From Thermogymnomonas acidicola JCM 13583 (lineage in GTDB: Archaea; Thermoplasmatota; Thermoplasmata; Thermoplasmatales; Thermoplasmataceae): DNA of 64,000 nucleotides. Of this stretch, positions 20,416 through 30,413 are shown in pieces; position 1 is the stretch's first letter, and the number at the start of each line of letters is the position of its first letter. Location: contig NZ_BBCP01000002.1 of the NCBI RefSeq assembly GCF_001316105.1, positions 1-64,000 on the forward strand. Direction: 5' to 3'. Under the pieces are notes generated by a model, which saw only the letters and a list, made by a program, of their open reading frames with translations, made no database searches and was not told where the DNA came from. The position numbers were made by a program, and so were the translations under genes.

Positions 20416-21421
20416 TCAGAGGGGGGGGAATTTTCTATGCAGCCTGTACATGGAAAGTAGGTAAGAGAATGAAAGATAAGCTCTTTTTGAGATTAAAAGA
20501 ACAATTCCCAAAAAAATATGCAATGATATGTGGGGGGGGATAATTTCCGGAAATGTGTACCCATTTGAAATAAGGGATGGCCTATTTGATCCTCTAGGCT
20601 GATCCACGTTTTTTCTGGGCAAAAGCAGAGTATAGGAAAATATAATATGACTTCCTCAGCACCTCAATATCCCTTATCTCCCTGTGCTGGAATATCTCCA
20701 GGAACAACGAATGCAACTTGACATTTTCCATAAGCTTATCCTCTCCCTTTATTCTGTATCTTTTGAAGTCGCCAGAGAGCGAGGTTATTCCTTCATTATG
20801 AACTCTATAAAATGTTAGTTTGTCGGTAATCCACCCAACATCATATCCACTGGCAAAAACACTATATAAGGCAAGGCTGTCATCCGATGTATTGAAAAAT
20901 GAAAAATAGTCTAGATACCTTATCCCTGCACTTTTTCTAATGCTTATTGAACTGAGATTTCTGTCACAATTATTCCTTAGCGCATCCTTTAAACCGTTTG
21001 CAATAATTAAACGTGCATTTCTCCTGGGTAAATCATTGATTATATATGAATAGGCTTTTGGTATCTTCGCCTATTGTTAAGCTTCCGTTGTGGATCAAGC
21101 CGAGATTTTGGTTTTTCTTGAAGAGAGGCACTATGGTTTCAGCCCTGTCTTTAGCAATGATATCATCAACCAGAAAAAGAACAATGTTGGAGGATGCCTC
21201 CTTTACTCCGATCTCAACTAGTTCGCTCTTGTTCTTTGCCGTTTCAGCAAATATAATTTTGATCTTTCTGTCTTTATCAGTTAAGTTTAAGTGCTCTGCG
21301 GGCATCTTTGTCACTAAAATAATCTCTAAATTTTTAAAGTCTGATTCAGTGCGGATGATATCGCATCTTCCAGAAATGGCCTTTTAAAGAACGCGGTCAA
21401 GACAATCGTAGCCTTGGGAAT
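20416..21421 (-). CDS. Glycosyltransferase family 2 protein, paralogue of the 42.4-43.4 kb gene
   Basis: The N-terminus ATIVLTAFFKRPFLEDAISS and the acidic loop NIVLFLVDDIIAKDRAETIV give a GT-A fold with a D-D-x metal site. The middle NLSSISIRKSAGIRYLDYF and the C-terminal hydrophobic helix HIFLGIVLLISKRAYLSF follow. Frames slip at A/T runs near 21328, 21046 and 20600. Alignment by eye to the 42356-43368 protein is collinear to the end. There is no ATG; an ATT at 21421 aligns with the ATG of the paralogue. It directly follows a glycosyltransferase remnant, repeating the gene order of the paralogous pair. Confidence 0.7.
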
Positions 21422-21423
21422 AG

Positions 21424-21570
21424 TTAAAATCGCCTCCTCTTGCTTAAGATATAAAGCTGATCATAATACTTGCTTTCGAAATAGGCACGATTGCAGATGT
21501 CTTTAAGAACTCTAAATTCTCCTGTTCCAAACGAAGACGCAACGAAGTAGCCAAGCTTAAATTTTATCCA
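21424..21570 (-). pseudogene. C-terminal remnant of a glycosyltransferase cut by the IS
   Basis: Only the last 48 codons remain: GTGEFRVLKDICNRAYFESK ... LSKRRRF, stop at 21424-21426. They match the C-terminus of the 43372-44386 gene (TGEFRWLRDLSNKLYFQEK). The upstream part is replaced by the IS end at 21571, and the missing N-terminal part is not on the other side of the element. Confidence 0.7.
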
Positions 21571-22568
21571 TAGGGCGTCTCATGTTTTAGCAACTGACGA
21601 TTTTCATTATCTCCCTTGGCTTTTCTCCTGCTTTCATGTTTGATACAACCACGAGATTGTATGCAATTGCCTTAAGGCCAATTGCAATATCATATGATCT
21701 GTTCCTTGTGTACCAGATATTCTCTGCCCTCATGATCTCTTCAAGTATTGAGAATGTCCTCTCTATTTCCCATCTCAGGGAATACAGCGAAGCGTATTCC
21801 CTGAGATCAATTCCGATCTTCCTGTTCATGGACAGTCTTTCAGGGATAATGCCCCTTCTTCTGTTTGTGTAAATCACAGGAAGAGAATGTGTGTTCTCGA
21901 ACACATAATCGTATATGTCAGATGTATCATATGCTGAGTCTGCAAGAATATATGAGAAATTCCTGACAGAATCCACCAAGTCATGTGATACGCGTGAATT
22001 ATGCATGTTACCTCTGGTAACAATCCAGTCCATGACAAGGAGGGAATCCACATCCAGTGACATATGGCACTTCCTGCCATATGTCCATCCCTTTGTTGTC
22101 TTGGACCATCCGCTCTCAGGATCCTTATAATTTCCCCCCGGTGTTTCATTCTCATTGCAGTGGAATGCTTGGATGTGTGGATCATGAAGGAATCCACCGC
22201 TGCAATTTCCTTCATAGAATACAGGAATACTATCTCACGGTTTATTGCATGCAGATCAAATTTCCTTGCTCTTCTTGACAGGGTCTGAAATGATGGTATC
22301 TCGCTGATGCGAATCATCCTGAGATATTCCTCATGATTGGTGAGGAATATCCTGGCTGATGGATAGGAAATTCCGGAAATCTGCAGCAGCACAAGAATCT
22401 TCAGGATCTGCCGATCTGTATATTTTCTTCTCCTCTGATCTGGCGAAACAATATTGTTTATGATATCCATTATCAATGGGATATGCTGCGTGGGCATATC
22501 CCAATATTCTCATTCTGTTAATAATGTTCGACATCTGTCTGACTACTCATGAAATGTGAGACGCCCTA
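21571..22568 (-). mobile_element. Insertion sequence, IS4/IS5-like, about 1 kb
   Basis: Bounded by inverted repeats TAGGGCGTCTCA...TTT.A at 21571 and its complement ending at 22568; the first 12 bases are perfect, and similarity extends a few bases further. The interior is filled by one transposase gene. Flanking bases show no clear target duplication, and the two flanks belong to unrelated genes, so a deletion or recombination followed insertion. Confidence 0.85.
21587..22497 (-). CDS. DDE transposase of the IS
   Basis: About 303 residues in two frames joined near a 6-C run at 22134-22139. The N-terminal helical part DQRRRKYTDRQILKILVLLQ is followed by the first catalytic Asp region AAVDSFMIHTSKH, then WTYGRKCHMSLDVDSLLVMD, the second Asp in ILADSAYDTSDIYDYVF, and the Y-x2-R-x3-E region YSLRWEIERTFSILEEI. 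This is the IS4/IS5 DDE layout. The C-terminus MKIVSC ends just inside the left repeat. Relics of the same end occur at 32056 and 38431. Confidence 0.85.
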
Positions 22569-22900
22569 ACATGTATAACATTATTCTTAACCTTTGAAAG
22601 TGCATCATCGTTTCTCGCATATATGGCCTTGAAGCTACATTCCTTGGGTATCTCATCAACCATTTTATAGGTCTCATCGTAGTGCTGACCATGGTCGATG
22701 AAAAGCGCTGGAATCATATCCATCTTCAGCTCCTCGCACGTGGTCTTTACCAGATGCAGAACAACAGTGCTTTCCTTTCCTGCTGATCAGACAACAAATG
22801 GTCTTTTGAACCTCTGAAGCGCATTTCTGATTACGATCCTGTCTATATCCCTCTTGGCGTCAAGGGATAGGTGGCGCTCTGCCCTGACGGTAGTATCCAT
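22569..22900 (-). pseudogene. PAPS-reductase family (PP-loop) gene, truncated by the IS
   Basis: Starts ATG 22900: MDTTVRAERHLSLDAKRDID, then RFKRPFVV-stop-SAGKESTVVLHLVK. The S-x-G-K-E-S-T segment is the PP-loop of phosphoadenosine-phosphosulfate reductase-like ATP pyrophosphatases. The codon before it is TGA (22797-22799), where the family has Trp. Reading continues (IPALFIDHGQHYDETYKMVD) until the IS end, losing the C-terminal half. Sulfate or thio-metabolism was its original role. Confidence 0.75.
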
Positions 22901-23214
22901 GATTGGCAGTAAACAGCATCTATATTAGTTTCTTCATTTAATCCCCTCCTCCCACTAGGTACGGGCAGGAAAATTCATGGGATCTGAATTCTAGCCTATG
23001 GCATCTGGTGGATACTGACTGAACGGCGAAGGCTGAATCCTCCACATGTCCAGTTAACTGCGAAATCACTGCGCCAATCGTATTGTACGTTAAGGAGCAA
23101 AGAAGTCAGGCAATTATGGATATTATTGCAATTGTTATAATAGTTGCATCATCTTTTAATTGTAAAAGTCATATATTATAATAATATTTTAATATGTTTT
23201 ATTGATCCTAGGCA
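22901..23214 (+). other. Intergenic region with a TATA-like element
   Basis: About 310 bp without a gene. It becomes strongly AT-rich after 23120. The ATATTTTAATAT stretch centred near 23190 lies about 25 bp before the AbrB-like start and is the likely promoter, giving a leaderless transcript. Confidence 0.4.
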
Positions 23215-23376
23215 ATGGCTCATGGAGGAAAATTGATAGATACGAGCAAGGCTACTCTGACCAACCGCACATTGAGGATCTCATTAACAAAGAGGATAGC
23301 GAAGCTTCTTGATGCGTCCCAAGGTGACATAATCGGGTTTTATCAGGCGGATGGTAAATTTACATCGCTGTCGTGA
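23215..23376 (+). CDS. AbrB/SpoVT-like DNA-binding protein (53 aa)
   Basis: MAHGGKLIDTSKATLTNRTL-RISLTKRIAKLLDASQGD-IIGFYQADGKF fits the swapped-hairpin AbrB fold: a basic strand, then the 'I-P/T-K-x-I-A-K-x-L' helix, then 'GD-x-I-x-F' and a final strand. At 53 residues it is the size of small archaeal regulators or antitoxins. No toxin gene is adjacent. It precedes the transporter and ThDP-enzyme block and may regulate it. Confidence 0.7.
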   Translation: MAHGGKLIDTSKATLTNRTLRISLTKRIAKLLDASQGDIIGFYQADGKFTSLS

Positions 23377-23600
23377 AATGACAGAATAAATAATTTTCAG
23401 GTATCATGCTGAAATGTAGGTCAACATTATATTGATAGTATCTGCGATCATAATTGCCTCGTCAGATCGGTTTGAACATTGTAAATGGAAGAAGATATTT
23501 CAGTAAAGATCCCTCGGGAAATGTCCATCAAGCAAAGCCGATTGCCATTATATTTTCCTCCATTTTCTATCTGCAATTTCTTCTAATGTATTTGAAATGG

Positions 23601-23610
23601 GATATAAATA
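23601..23610 (+). promoter_or_regulatory. TATA box of the MFS/ThDP block
   Basis: GATATAAATA is centred 26 bp before the ATG at 23632, the classic spacing for an archaeal leaderless transcript. Confidence 0.55.
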
Positions 23611-23631
23611 AAGCTTGCTCCATGTTAGAAT

Positions 23632-24972
23632 ATGGCTGAAAAATTGACAGAGGTTAAGAATGCAAATAGGCCGGTAGGGCACATACGGTGGACGATAGTC
23701 CTCATGGTCTTTGGCTTCATAACGTTCGACTATATAGACCGTGGGCTTGTCACCTCAGCGCTTCCGGTGCTGACAACGGAATTCCATCTCAGCCCACTGC
23801 TTCAAGCAGCAATCGGAGACGGATTCACCTACGGATATCTTATAATGAATCCAGTAGTAGGATACATACTGGATCGCTATGGGGGGGCGAGGCTTTCAGT
23901 GACGAGATTTGGGCTTGGATGGGGGGGCGCAGTGCAGACCATAACCGCCGGAGCTTTCTCGGCAGCCTATCTGGTCATAGCGAGGGTGTTCCTGGGAATA
24001 ATGGAAGCCGTAGGTTTCCCTGGGGGGGTCACAAAAATTACCGCGGAATGGATGCCTAGACAGGAAAAGGCAAGAAGTGGAACCATAGGGGGGGACAGCG
24101 GTGTCAACGTTGGAATAATACTCGGCTCCCTTCTCCTCCTTGGGGTCGACCTAATCATCCCATCCAGCATTGCATGGAGGTATGCGCTACTTATAAGCGG
24201 TATCCTGACCATCCTGCTTTCCTCTGCGCTGATCTTCATACTGTACGATACGCCTGAAAAGCATCCTAAAATCAGCAAGGAAGAACTTGACTATATAAGA
24301 TCGAACCAGGAGAAAGCTGTTGAGCAGGTAAAGGCACCAGTGTCCAGCTGGTTCAGGACCAGCGATTACTGGGGGGGTTCCATGATGGGGGGGCTCGGTG
24401 CACAGGCTGGTATATTCTTCGGTCTCCTTACATGGCTTCCACTCTACCTCTATGAGCCAGGCATTTTACACTCACATTCACGCTGGCCTACACGGCACTG
24501 ATATGGGGGCTTCGGATTCATAGGAGAGATAACCGGCGGTTTCGTCATAGACTACATAAACAGGACTCGCGGCCCAAACACCGGAATGAAGGTTGGCTTC
24601 ACAGTGAGCTCGCTCGGCGTGACGTTCGGTCTCTTGGCAACAGCATTGGCAAGATCGCCTATCCTCGCAGTTGAGATCCTTGCGGCGACCTTCTTCTTCC
24701 TGAGGTGGTCTGGCATACAGTGGGCTGTAAGCTCATTCCTCGTACCCAAGGAGTATGCAGGACAGTGGGGGGGTGGCCACATAGGATTCTGGGAGACGCT
24801 GTGGGGGGGCATAATTGTACCTCTGGCCTTCGGGGGGGAGTTGCTGTCTGTTACGCACAAGTATACGCCCGGGATATACATGTTTGTGCTCATTGGCATC
24901 GTCTACTTCGTCGGCACAGTAATATTTACCAGGTACCGCCCACTGATGTTGAAAACGGCTGTTCCCTCTTAG
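23632..24972 (+). CDS. MFS transporter, anion:cation symporter type
   Basis: About 440 residues and 12 helices. FDYIDRGLVTSALPVL and TKITAEWMPRQEKARSGT match the ACS family (hexuronate, glucarate, phthalate, tartrate type), which imports organic acid anions with protons. Frames slip at 24464-24467 (a missing T) and at a 5-G run at 24505-24509, where family spacing gives LIWGFGFIGEITGG. Eight 7-G runs are in frame, each adding one Gly relative to family spacing (for example RYGGAR for RYGAR). It heads the block with a ThDP enzyme and aldehyde dehydrogenase, suggesting uptake of their substrate. Confidence 0.88.
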
Positions 24973-25057
24973 GGACAGCATTTAACCTTTTTTGATACCT
25001 TTTTGGTTTAATGCATTAGATAACAAGTATATTAACAAATTTCGGTTTCTTTTTCAT

Positions 25058-26855
25058 ATGGCATCAGAGAAAATTGCTAAATCTGGAGCGGATATAATAG
25101 CCGAGTATCTCGAGAGAAATGGCGTTGAGTATGTCTTTACTCTGACAGGCCATACAATATTGAGTCTGTATGAAGCGATAAGAAAGACGAAGATAAAACT
25201 CATCGCCGTCAGGCACGAACAGATAGCAGCGCATGCCGCTGATGGTTATTTCCGGGCATCCCATAAGCCAGGCATCGTGATAACACATATCGGTCCGGGA
25301 CTCCTCAACGCCACCACTGGTGTTGCCACGGCGGCACTCGATTCATCACCACTCATAGTAATATCTGGAGACGCCCCCGTCCGTTTATGAGGGAGCTGGA
25401 CCACACCAGGAAATAAACCAGGTCACCGATCTGTCCCAGTATCTTGTATACGTTCCCTTTGTAAAGCGGGCTTGGAGAGTAAACCACGTGGAAAACATAG
25501 AGAGAATAATGGATCGTGCCTTCTCAATAGCTCTGGGTGGCAGGCCCGGAGTCTCGCTCGTTGATGTACCGATGGATATATTCGCATTAAAAACTGACAA
25601 GCATAGCCTATACACCACCAGGCACAGCCTGAACGAAGCCAGGTTTGCACCGGATCATGAGACCATAGAGAGAGCCGTTGATTTTATACTAAAGCATAAA
25701 AAGATACTCATACTGGCAGGCGGTGGTGTCAGGCTATCGGAGGCAGGCAGGGAGATTGCTGATCTGTCAGAGGCTCTGAACGCTCCAGTGGTTTCGACCA
25801 TGGGAGGTAAGGGAACCTTTCCGGAGCACAATGAACGTGCGCTGGGCTTTCTCGGTGGCTGGGGGGGGAACCCCCCCTATGCCAACAGGGCATCGCTTGA
25901 GTCTGATCTCATAATAGCCGTCGGCACGAGGTTTGGAGAGGTAAATTCCAGCTCATGGATAGAGGGCTACACCTTTGATTTCAGCAAGACCCATTTGCTG
26001 CGCATAGATATTGACGAGAAGGAAAGATCAAAAGATTATCCGGAGGATATGTTCCTTCAGGGCGATGCCAAGACCACCCTGTCAGAGATCATCGCCGAAC
26101 TGAAGAAGAGATCTGCCGCTCGGCCTGCTGCAAATTCAAGCTGGTACTCTGAGTTGAGAAAGGGCCTTGATGACTATTACAGGGACTTCATGAACTGTGA
26201 AATGGGCAGCGACAAGATAAAACCAAATTACGTAATACGTGTTCTCCAGGAGCTGATGGATGAAGACCGTTCCATATCGCTGATCACAGACGTCGGCTGG
26301 AGCAAGAACGGCATAGCGCAATATTTCAGGATAGACGATCCCCCCCTGAACTTCATCACCCCCCCAGGAGGCCTGGCGACCATGGGCTTTGCCCCAGGGG
26401 CGGCTGTCGGCTTCAAGATTGGAGCTCCAGACAGGAAAGTCATCGCAGTTGTTGGTGATGGTGGCTTCAGCTCAGCCATATCAGCGCTCTTCACTGCCGT
26501 TCAATACAGCATCCCTGTTGTTTTTCTGGTCATGAACAACTGGAGTTTCGGCACCATTCAGGGACTGCAGAGGTCATACTTTGACAGGAAATTCATAGGC
26601 ACTGCCTTCACGGGTTCCGGAACTGATCTATACAATCCAGATTTCGTGAAGATAGCAGAGGCGTCCGGAGCCCTGGGATTTGATGTGAAGAACGGATCAG
26701 AACTCAAGGCTACTGTCAGAAAGGCCCTCAACGGAGGCAGACCTGCTGTCATAAACGTTCCAACCGATCTTGAACCCGATGTGCCGATAACAGGCCATTG
26801 GTCAATAACCGATATCTATGCGGGCAACGTGAAATACATGTTCGATAGAAGGTGA
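25058..26855 (+). CDS. ThDP-dependent enzyme, acetolactate synthase/benzoylformate decarboxylase-like
   Basis: About 598 residues. The Pyr domain starts SGADIIAEYLERNGVEYVF, with the catalytic Glu in VRHEQIAAHAADGYFRA. The central domain is ILAGGGVRLSEAGREIADL. The PP domain has GDGGFSSAISALFTAVQY...NNWSFGTIQ, the G-D-G-x(24-27)-N ThDP/Mg motif. A 5-C run at 25374-25378 breaks the frame; with four Cs it reads DAPSVYEGAGPHQEINQV. The segment GGWGGNPPYAN is two residues longer than the family's GMHGTPYAN at a G8 and a C7 run. It would decarboxylate or condense a 2-oxo acid; the true substrate is unknown. The aldehyde dehydrogenase start follows by 4 bp. Confidence 0.85.
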
Positions 26856-26859
26856 AGGA

Positions 26860-28306
26860 ATGATAAACGCAGATCCTTACATAAACGGCGAATTTGTCAG
26901 ATTCCCAAGCAGGAAGAAAACCATAAATCCTGCAACAATGCAGGGGGGGGTAACCGAATACAGCGAGGTGGATGAAGGAGGAGTGGAGAAGGCCCTTGCC
27001 TCAGCTGAGCATGCGTTCAGATCATGGAGCAGGACAAACGTGACCGAGAGGGCGGTATTTTTGAAGAAGGCGGCTGATTACATAGATGCACACAGACAGG
27101 ATATAGCAGAGCTTATAACGGATGAAGAGGGAAAAACAATTGGTGAAGCCCTCAACGAGGTTAACAATGCCTACAAGGTCCTCTATTATTACTTCGGAGA
27201 GGGCAGACGCGTCACCTCTTACGTGGTTCAGAGCGAACAGAACGAGGTCTTCGCAGGAACGATACGCATGCCACTCGGTGTTGTATACGTTGTGAGTCCG
27301 TTCAATTCGCCATTCTCTATCCCATTCTGGAACATAGCTCCGGCTCTGCTGCATGGCAATACAGTGATATTCAAGCCCTCAAGCATAACCACGGGCGTCG
27401 GTTATATGGTATCAGTGGCGTTCCATGCGGCAGGCATACCGCCGGGAGTTTTCAATACCCTCTTCGGAAATTCGGACATGATATCGCAGAAGATACTCTC
27501 CAGGGAATCTGTCCAGGCCTTCGCATTTACTGGCGGAACTGAGGTCGGCAATAAGCTCTCAGAGATCAATGGCAGGTACAAGAGGAGGCAGATACTGGAA
27601 CTTGGAGGAAAGGATCCGGCGATCGTGTGCGCTGATGCCAACCTGGACCTTGCCGTGTCAAGTCTGCTGTTCGCCTCATTCAGCAATGCCGGACAGAGAT
27701 GCACGGCCGGATCGAGGATAATAGTCGAAGAAAAGGTTTACGATGAATTCAAGAAGAGGTTCGTGGAGGGTGTAAAAAAAATAAAGGTGGGGGGGGTATG
27801 GAAAGAACAGGGACGTGAAGATGGGCCCAGTGGCAGGCCACAGGCAGTATTCCAAGGTTAAATCGTACATCGAAGACGCAGTAAATCGTGGTGTGACCCT
27901 TGCTACACAGAGGAGGGAATACGCAGAGAACCCTGAGGGCTATTTCATCTATCCCACCGTCTTCTCAGAGGTTGACAAGGACGATGTTCTGTTTCAGGAA
28001 GAGATATTTGGCCCTGTTGCAGTCCTGACGCCTGCAAGGGATGTGGATGAGGCAATAGAGCTGGCAAACCACACGAAGTATGGCCTAGTATCTGCAATAT
28101 ACACAACCGATGTCAGAAAGGCGTTCAGGGCGATAGACGAAATACATGCTGGCGTTACTTTTGTAAACCAGGGCCCAACTGGCATAGAATATTCCCTTCC
28201 CTACCTCGGACATAAGGAATCTGGATTTGGGGGAGGAACTTGGCCTCACATCTATAATGAATTACACCAAGACGAAGAGCATATACATAGACTATTCCTA
28301 CAGTGA
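26860..28306 (+). CDS. NAD(P)-dependent aldehyde dehydrogenase
   Basis: About 482 residues. The N-terminus is PYINGEFVRF; the cofactor region is VVYVVSPFNSPFSIPFWNIA and VIFKPSS, then FTGGTEVG, the general-base Glu in LELGGKDPAIV and the catalytic Cys in NAGQRCTAGSR. An 8-G run at 27789-27796 breaks the frame; with four Gs it reads KVGYGKNRDVKMGPVAG. The C-terminus is EEIFGPVAVL and YLGHKESGFGG. It oxidises an aldehyde to an acid, plausibly the aldehyde released by the ThDP enzyme. It lies 4 bp downstream and is surely co-transcribed. Non-phosphorylating glyceraldehyde or semialdehyde dehydrogenase are alternatives. Confidence 0.9.
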
Positions 28307-28335
28307 AAGGCCATTTTTCTGGGATCTAAAATAGA

Positions 28336-29345
28336 TTAAATTTTTAAAACTAATTTTATGTCTGCGGAGTTCAGTATCCGTGATCTGAGTTCACCGACGA
28401 TCCTTTGTGCATCGGCAACAGCGACGGTCTTGGCCAGGGCATCAACGTTATTGTAAAGGATCTCCCTGGCCATCACAAAATCATTCGGTATGTATATTAT
28501 CGACCGTGCAATGTCATCTCCCTCCTGACCAGATAGGCCTGATGCATGGCATACTCCTGCGATTCAAGGCCGTTTATGACGAATTCAGATCCAGAGGCTA
28601 CCATTTCCGAAAGATGCTCGATCTCTGAAATTGTCTCTGCTGACCCCCCCACCGTATCAAGCACGCAGACAGGATCAGTGGAATATCCAATGGCCTCTTC
28701 CAGGCTACCGTAAACGCTATCCACATGTTCCCTGAGCTCGGATACCTTTCTTTCGATCTTCTCAACGATGCGGACGTCATTGAACCCGAGATATCTGGCA
28801 GTTATGTACGATGATATTCCAACGCTTCCTCCCCCCCCGATTATTATAAGACGGCGATCTCTGCTGGTAAACTTCCTGATGGCATGCACGGCAACGGCGA
28901 TCGGCTCGATAAGTGGCGCGATCTCCGGATCTATTCTGTTGTCCACACGTATGGTGAACTTCGGATCAACATCGAAAAACTCCTGCATAGCTCCCTGGGC
29001 GTTGACGCCTATGCTGACCTTGTTCTTGCACGTGTTGTAATGGCCATGGCGGCAGTCTTCACACTCTCCACAGTAATAATTGGGCAAAACAACTATCCTG
29101 TCTCCCTCACCCAGGTGATCTCCGGCAAGATCCAGCCCATGGCCTTCCAGTATTTTCCCGGTTATCTCATGTCCCATTACCAGTCCATTGTAGACCTTAC
29201 GCTTACCGGAAAGTATTGATTTATCCGACCCACATACACCTATGTAGTCTGGCTTTATCCTGATGTTTGGCGCCTGAAGAGGCTGGATGTCGCCTGACAC
29301 CTTCTCAAAGCTGCCCTCAGCCTGATGGTAGATGATCCGCCACAT
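28336..29345 (-). CDS. Zinc-dependent medium-chain dehydrogenase (MDR)
   Basis: About 335 residues from ATG 29345 (MWRIIYHQAEGS). The catalytic-zinc region is IGVCGSDKSILSG and VMGHEITGK. The structural-zinc lobe has four Cys in YYCGECEDCRHGHYNTC. The dinucleotide fold reads LIIIGGGGSVGISSYITAR, where an 8-C run likely adds one Gly. The frame slips near 28498 and the C-terminus continues IIYIPNDFVMAREILYNN to TAA 28336-28338. It resembles threonine/sorbitol/glucose dehydrogenases. It is convergent with the aldehyde dehydrogenase, and 16 bp separate it from the cupin gene upstream, so the two form one minus-strand unit. The polyol or sugar-acid substrate is unknown. Confidence 0.85.
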
Positions 29346-29361
29346 ATGATTCACAGATGCC

Positions 29362-29733
29362 TTAATCCTTTGGGAGCTCGCCCGGCGGAGTATAGGCCCA
29401 GAACAGAATGAGGGTCTCACTTCCCGTGTTCACGTGCCTGTGCATTACTCCCTTTGGAATAAACATGTAGTCGAACTTCTTGAACTTGGCCTGTTCATTG
29501 CCGCTGTAGACGATTCCTTCTCCCTGAATTACGAAGTCTATCTCCTCGGACTGCGGGTGGTTATGCATAGACGATGACTCGCCTGGCTCAAAATAGGTTA
29601 TGCCAGAGACGAAATACTGCGAATTGACCAGATCCTTATCTATAGCCCTGAAGACTTTCCTTATGTATCCTTCCTTATCTCCAAGCCATATCTTCTTGCC
29701 ATCCTTGATAGGGTCTATCACTTTTATTTCCAT
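29362..29733 (-). CDS. Single-domain cupin
   Basis: 123 residues, intact. Cupin motif 1 GESSSMHNHPQSEEIDFVIQ supplies H-x-H and Glu; motif 2 FIPKGVMHRHVNTGSETL supplies the fourth His. The complete metal site suggests an isomerase, lyase, dioxygenase or a sugar-binding role. It is encoded just upstream of the Zn dehydrogenase on the same strand, pointing to the same pathway. The exact reaction cannot be told from sequence. Confidence 0.85.
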   Translation of the reverse strand: MEIKVIDPIKDGKKIWLGDKEGYIRKVFRAIDKDLVNSQYFVSGITYFEPGESSSMHNHPQSEEIDFVIQGEGIVYSGNEQAKFKKFDYMFIPKGVMHRHVNTGSETLILFWAYTPPGELPKD

Positions 29734-29903
29734 TCTTTCACCATATGATTAAACCGTTGTTTCTATATTACCGTTGATTATAACCTGTTAGAACTTCTAT
29801 GCAAGCGGAACCCACATTTCAGGGCATGCAATGATTGACAATGACTATCTATTTGGCGTTCGATCAGCCACCTCAACGGAAGGTCTATCCTGTTTGATGC
29901 AAA

Positions 29904-29914
29904 CTTAAAATATA
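29904..29914 (+). promoter_or_regulatory. TATA box of the dehydroquinase gene
   Basis: CTTAAAATATA is centred about 25 bp before the ATG at 29934, fitting a leaderless archaeal transcript. Confidence 0.6.
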
Positions 29915-29933
29915 TCCCATTGCCTTAACAATC

Positions 29934-30411
29934 ATGAAGAAGATTCTGGTTTTACATGGGGGTAAACCTGAACATGTTCGGTAAAAGGGATCCGAATGTA
30001 TACGGAACGATAACGCTTGACGAGATAAACGATAAGATCAGAGAACTCGCTAAGGATCTTGGAGTGGACGTGGATATATTTCAGACCAATGATGAGGGAA
30101 AGATGTGCGAGCGTATCCACCGGGCTTCAATGGAGGATATTGACGCGGTTGTTATAAATGCCGGAGCATGGACGCACTATAGCTACGCCATAAGGGATGC
30201 GCTGGCCATACTGAAGGTACCAATCATAGAGGTGCATATGTCTAATATACACGCGAGGGAAGAATTCAGGCACACATCCGTCATAGCACCCATAGCGAAA
30301 GGGCAGATAACCGGGTTCGGCGTTGGAAGCTATCTCCTGGGACTGAGGCTGCCGTTGAATATTGCCAGTGATCATCGGAATATGACATCTCCGGTTCTGA
30401 GCTTCACATAG
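29934..30411 (+). CDS. aroQ: 3-dehydroquinate dehydratase, type II
   Basis: Converts 3-dehydroquinate to 3-dehydroshikimate in the shikimate pathway or in quinate breakdown. Starts MKKILVLHG; the catalytic tyrosine loop is NLNMFGKRDPNVYG. Then FQTNDEGKMCERIHRA, the substrate site VVINAGAWTHYSYAIRDAL, and EVHMSNIHAREEFRHTSVI with the catalytic His. A 5-G run at 29958-29962 shifts the frame in the first codons; four Gs give LHGVNLNMFG. Length about 158, slightly longer than usual at the C-terminus. No other shikimate gene lies near, so a catabolic role beside the transporter is possible. It is convergent with the HTH-10 regulator, 2 bp apart. Confidence 0.92.
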
Positions 30412-30413
30412 GG

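Noticed and set aside
491-22900. UGA recoded as tryptophan
   Set aside because: Only two cases were seen, in a gene of unknown status and in a truncated pseudogene. Intact genes use TGA as a normal stop (for example rmlA, cydA) and TGG for Trp.
23215-23376. Toxin-antitoxin pair with the AbrB-like protein as antitoxin
   Set aside because: No PIN, MazF or HEPN-like toxin gene lies next to it.
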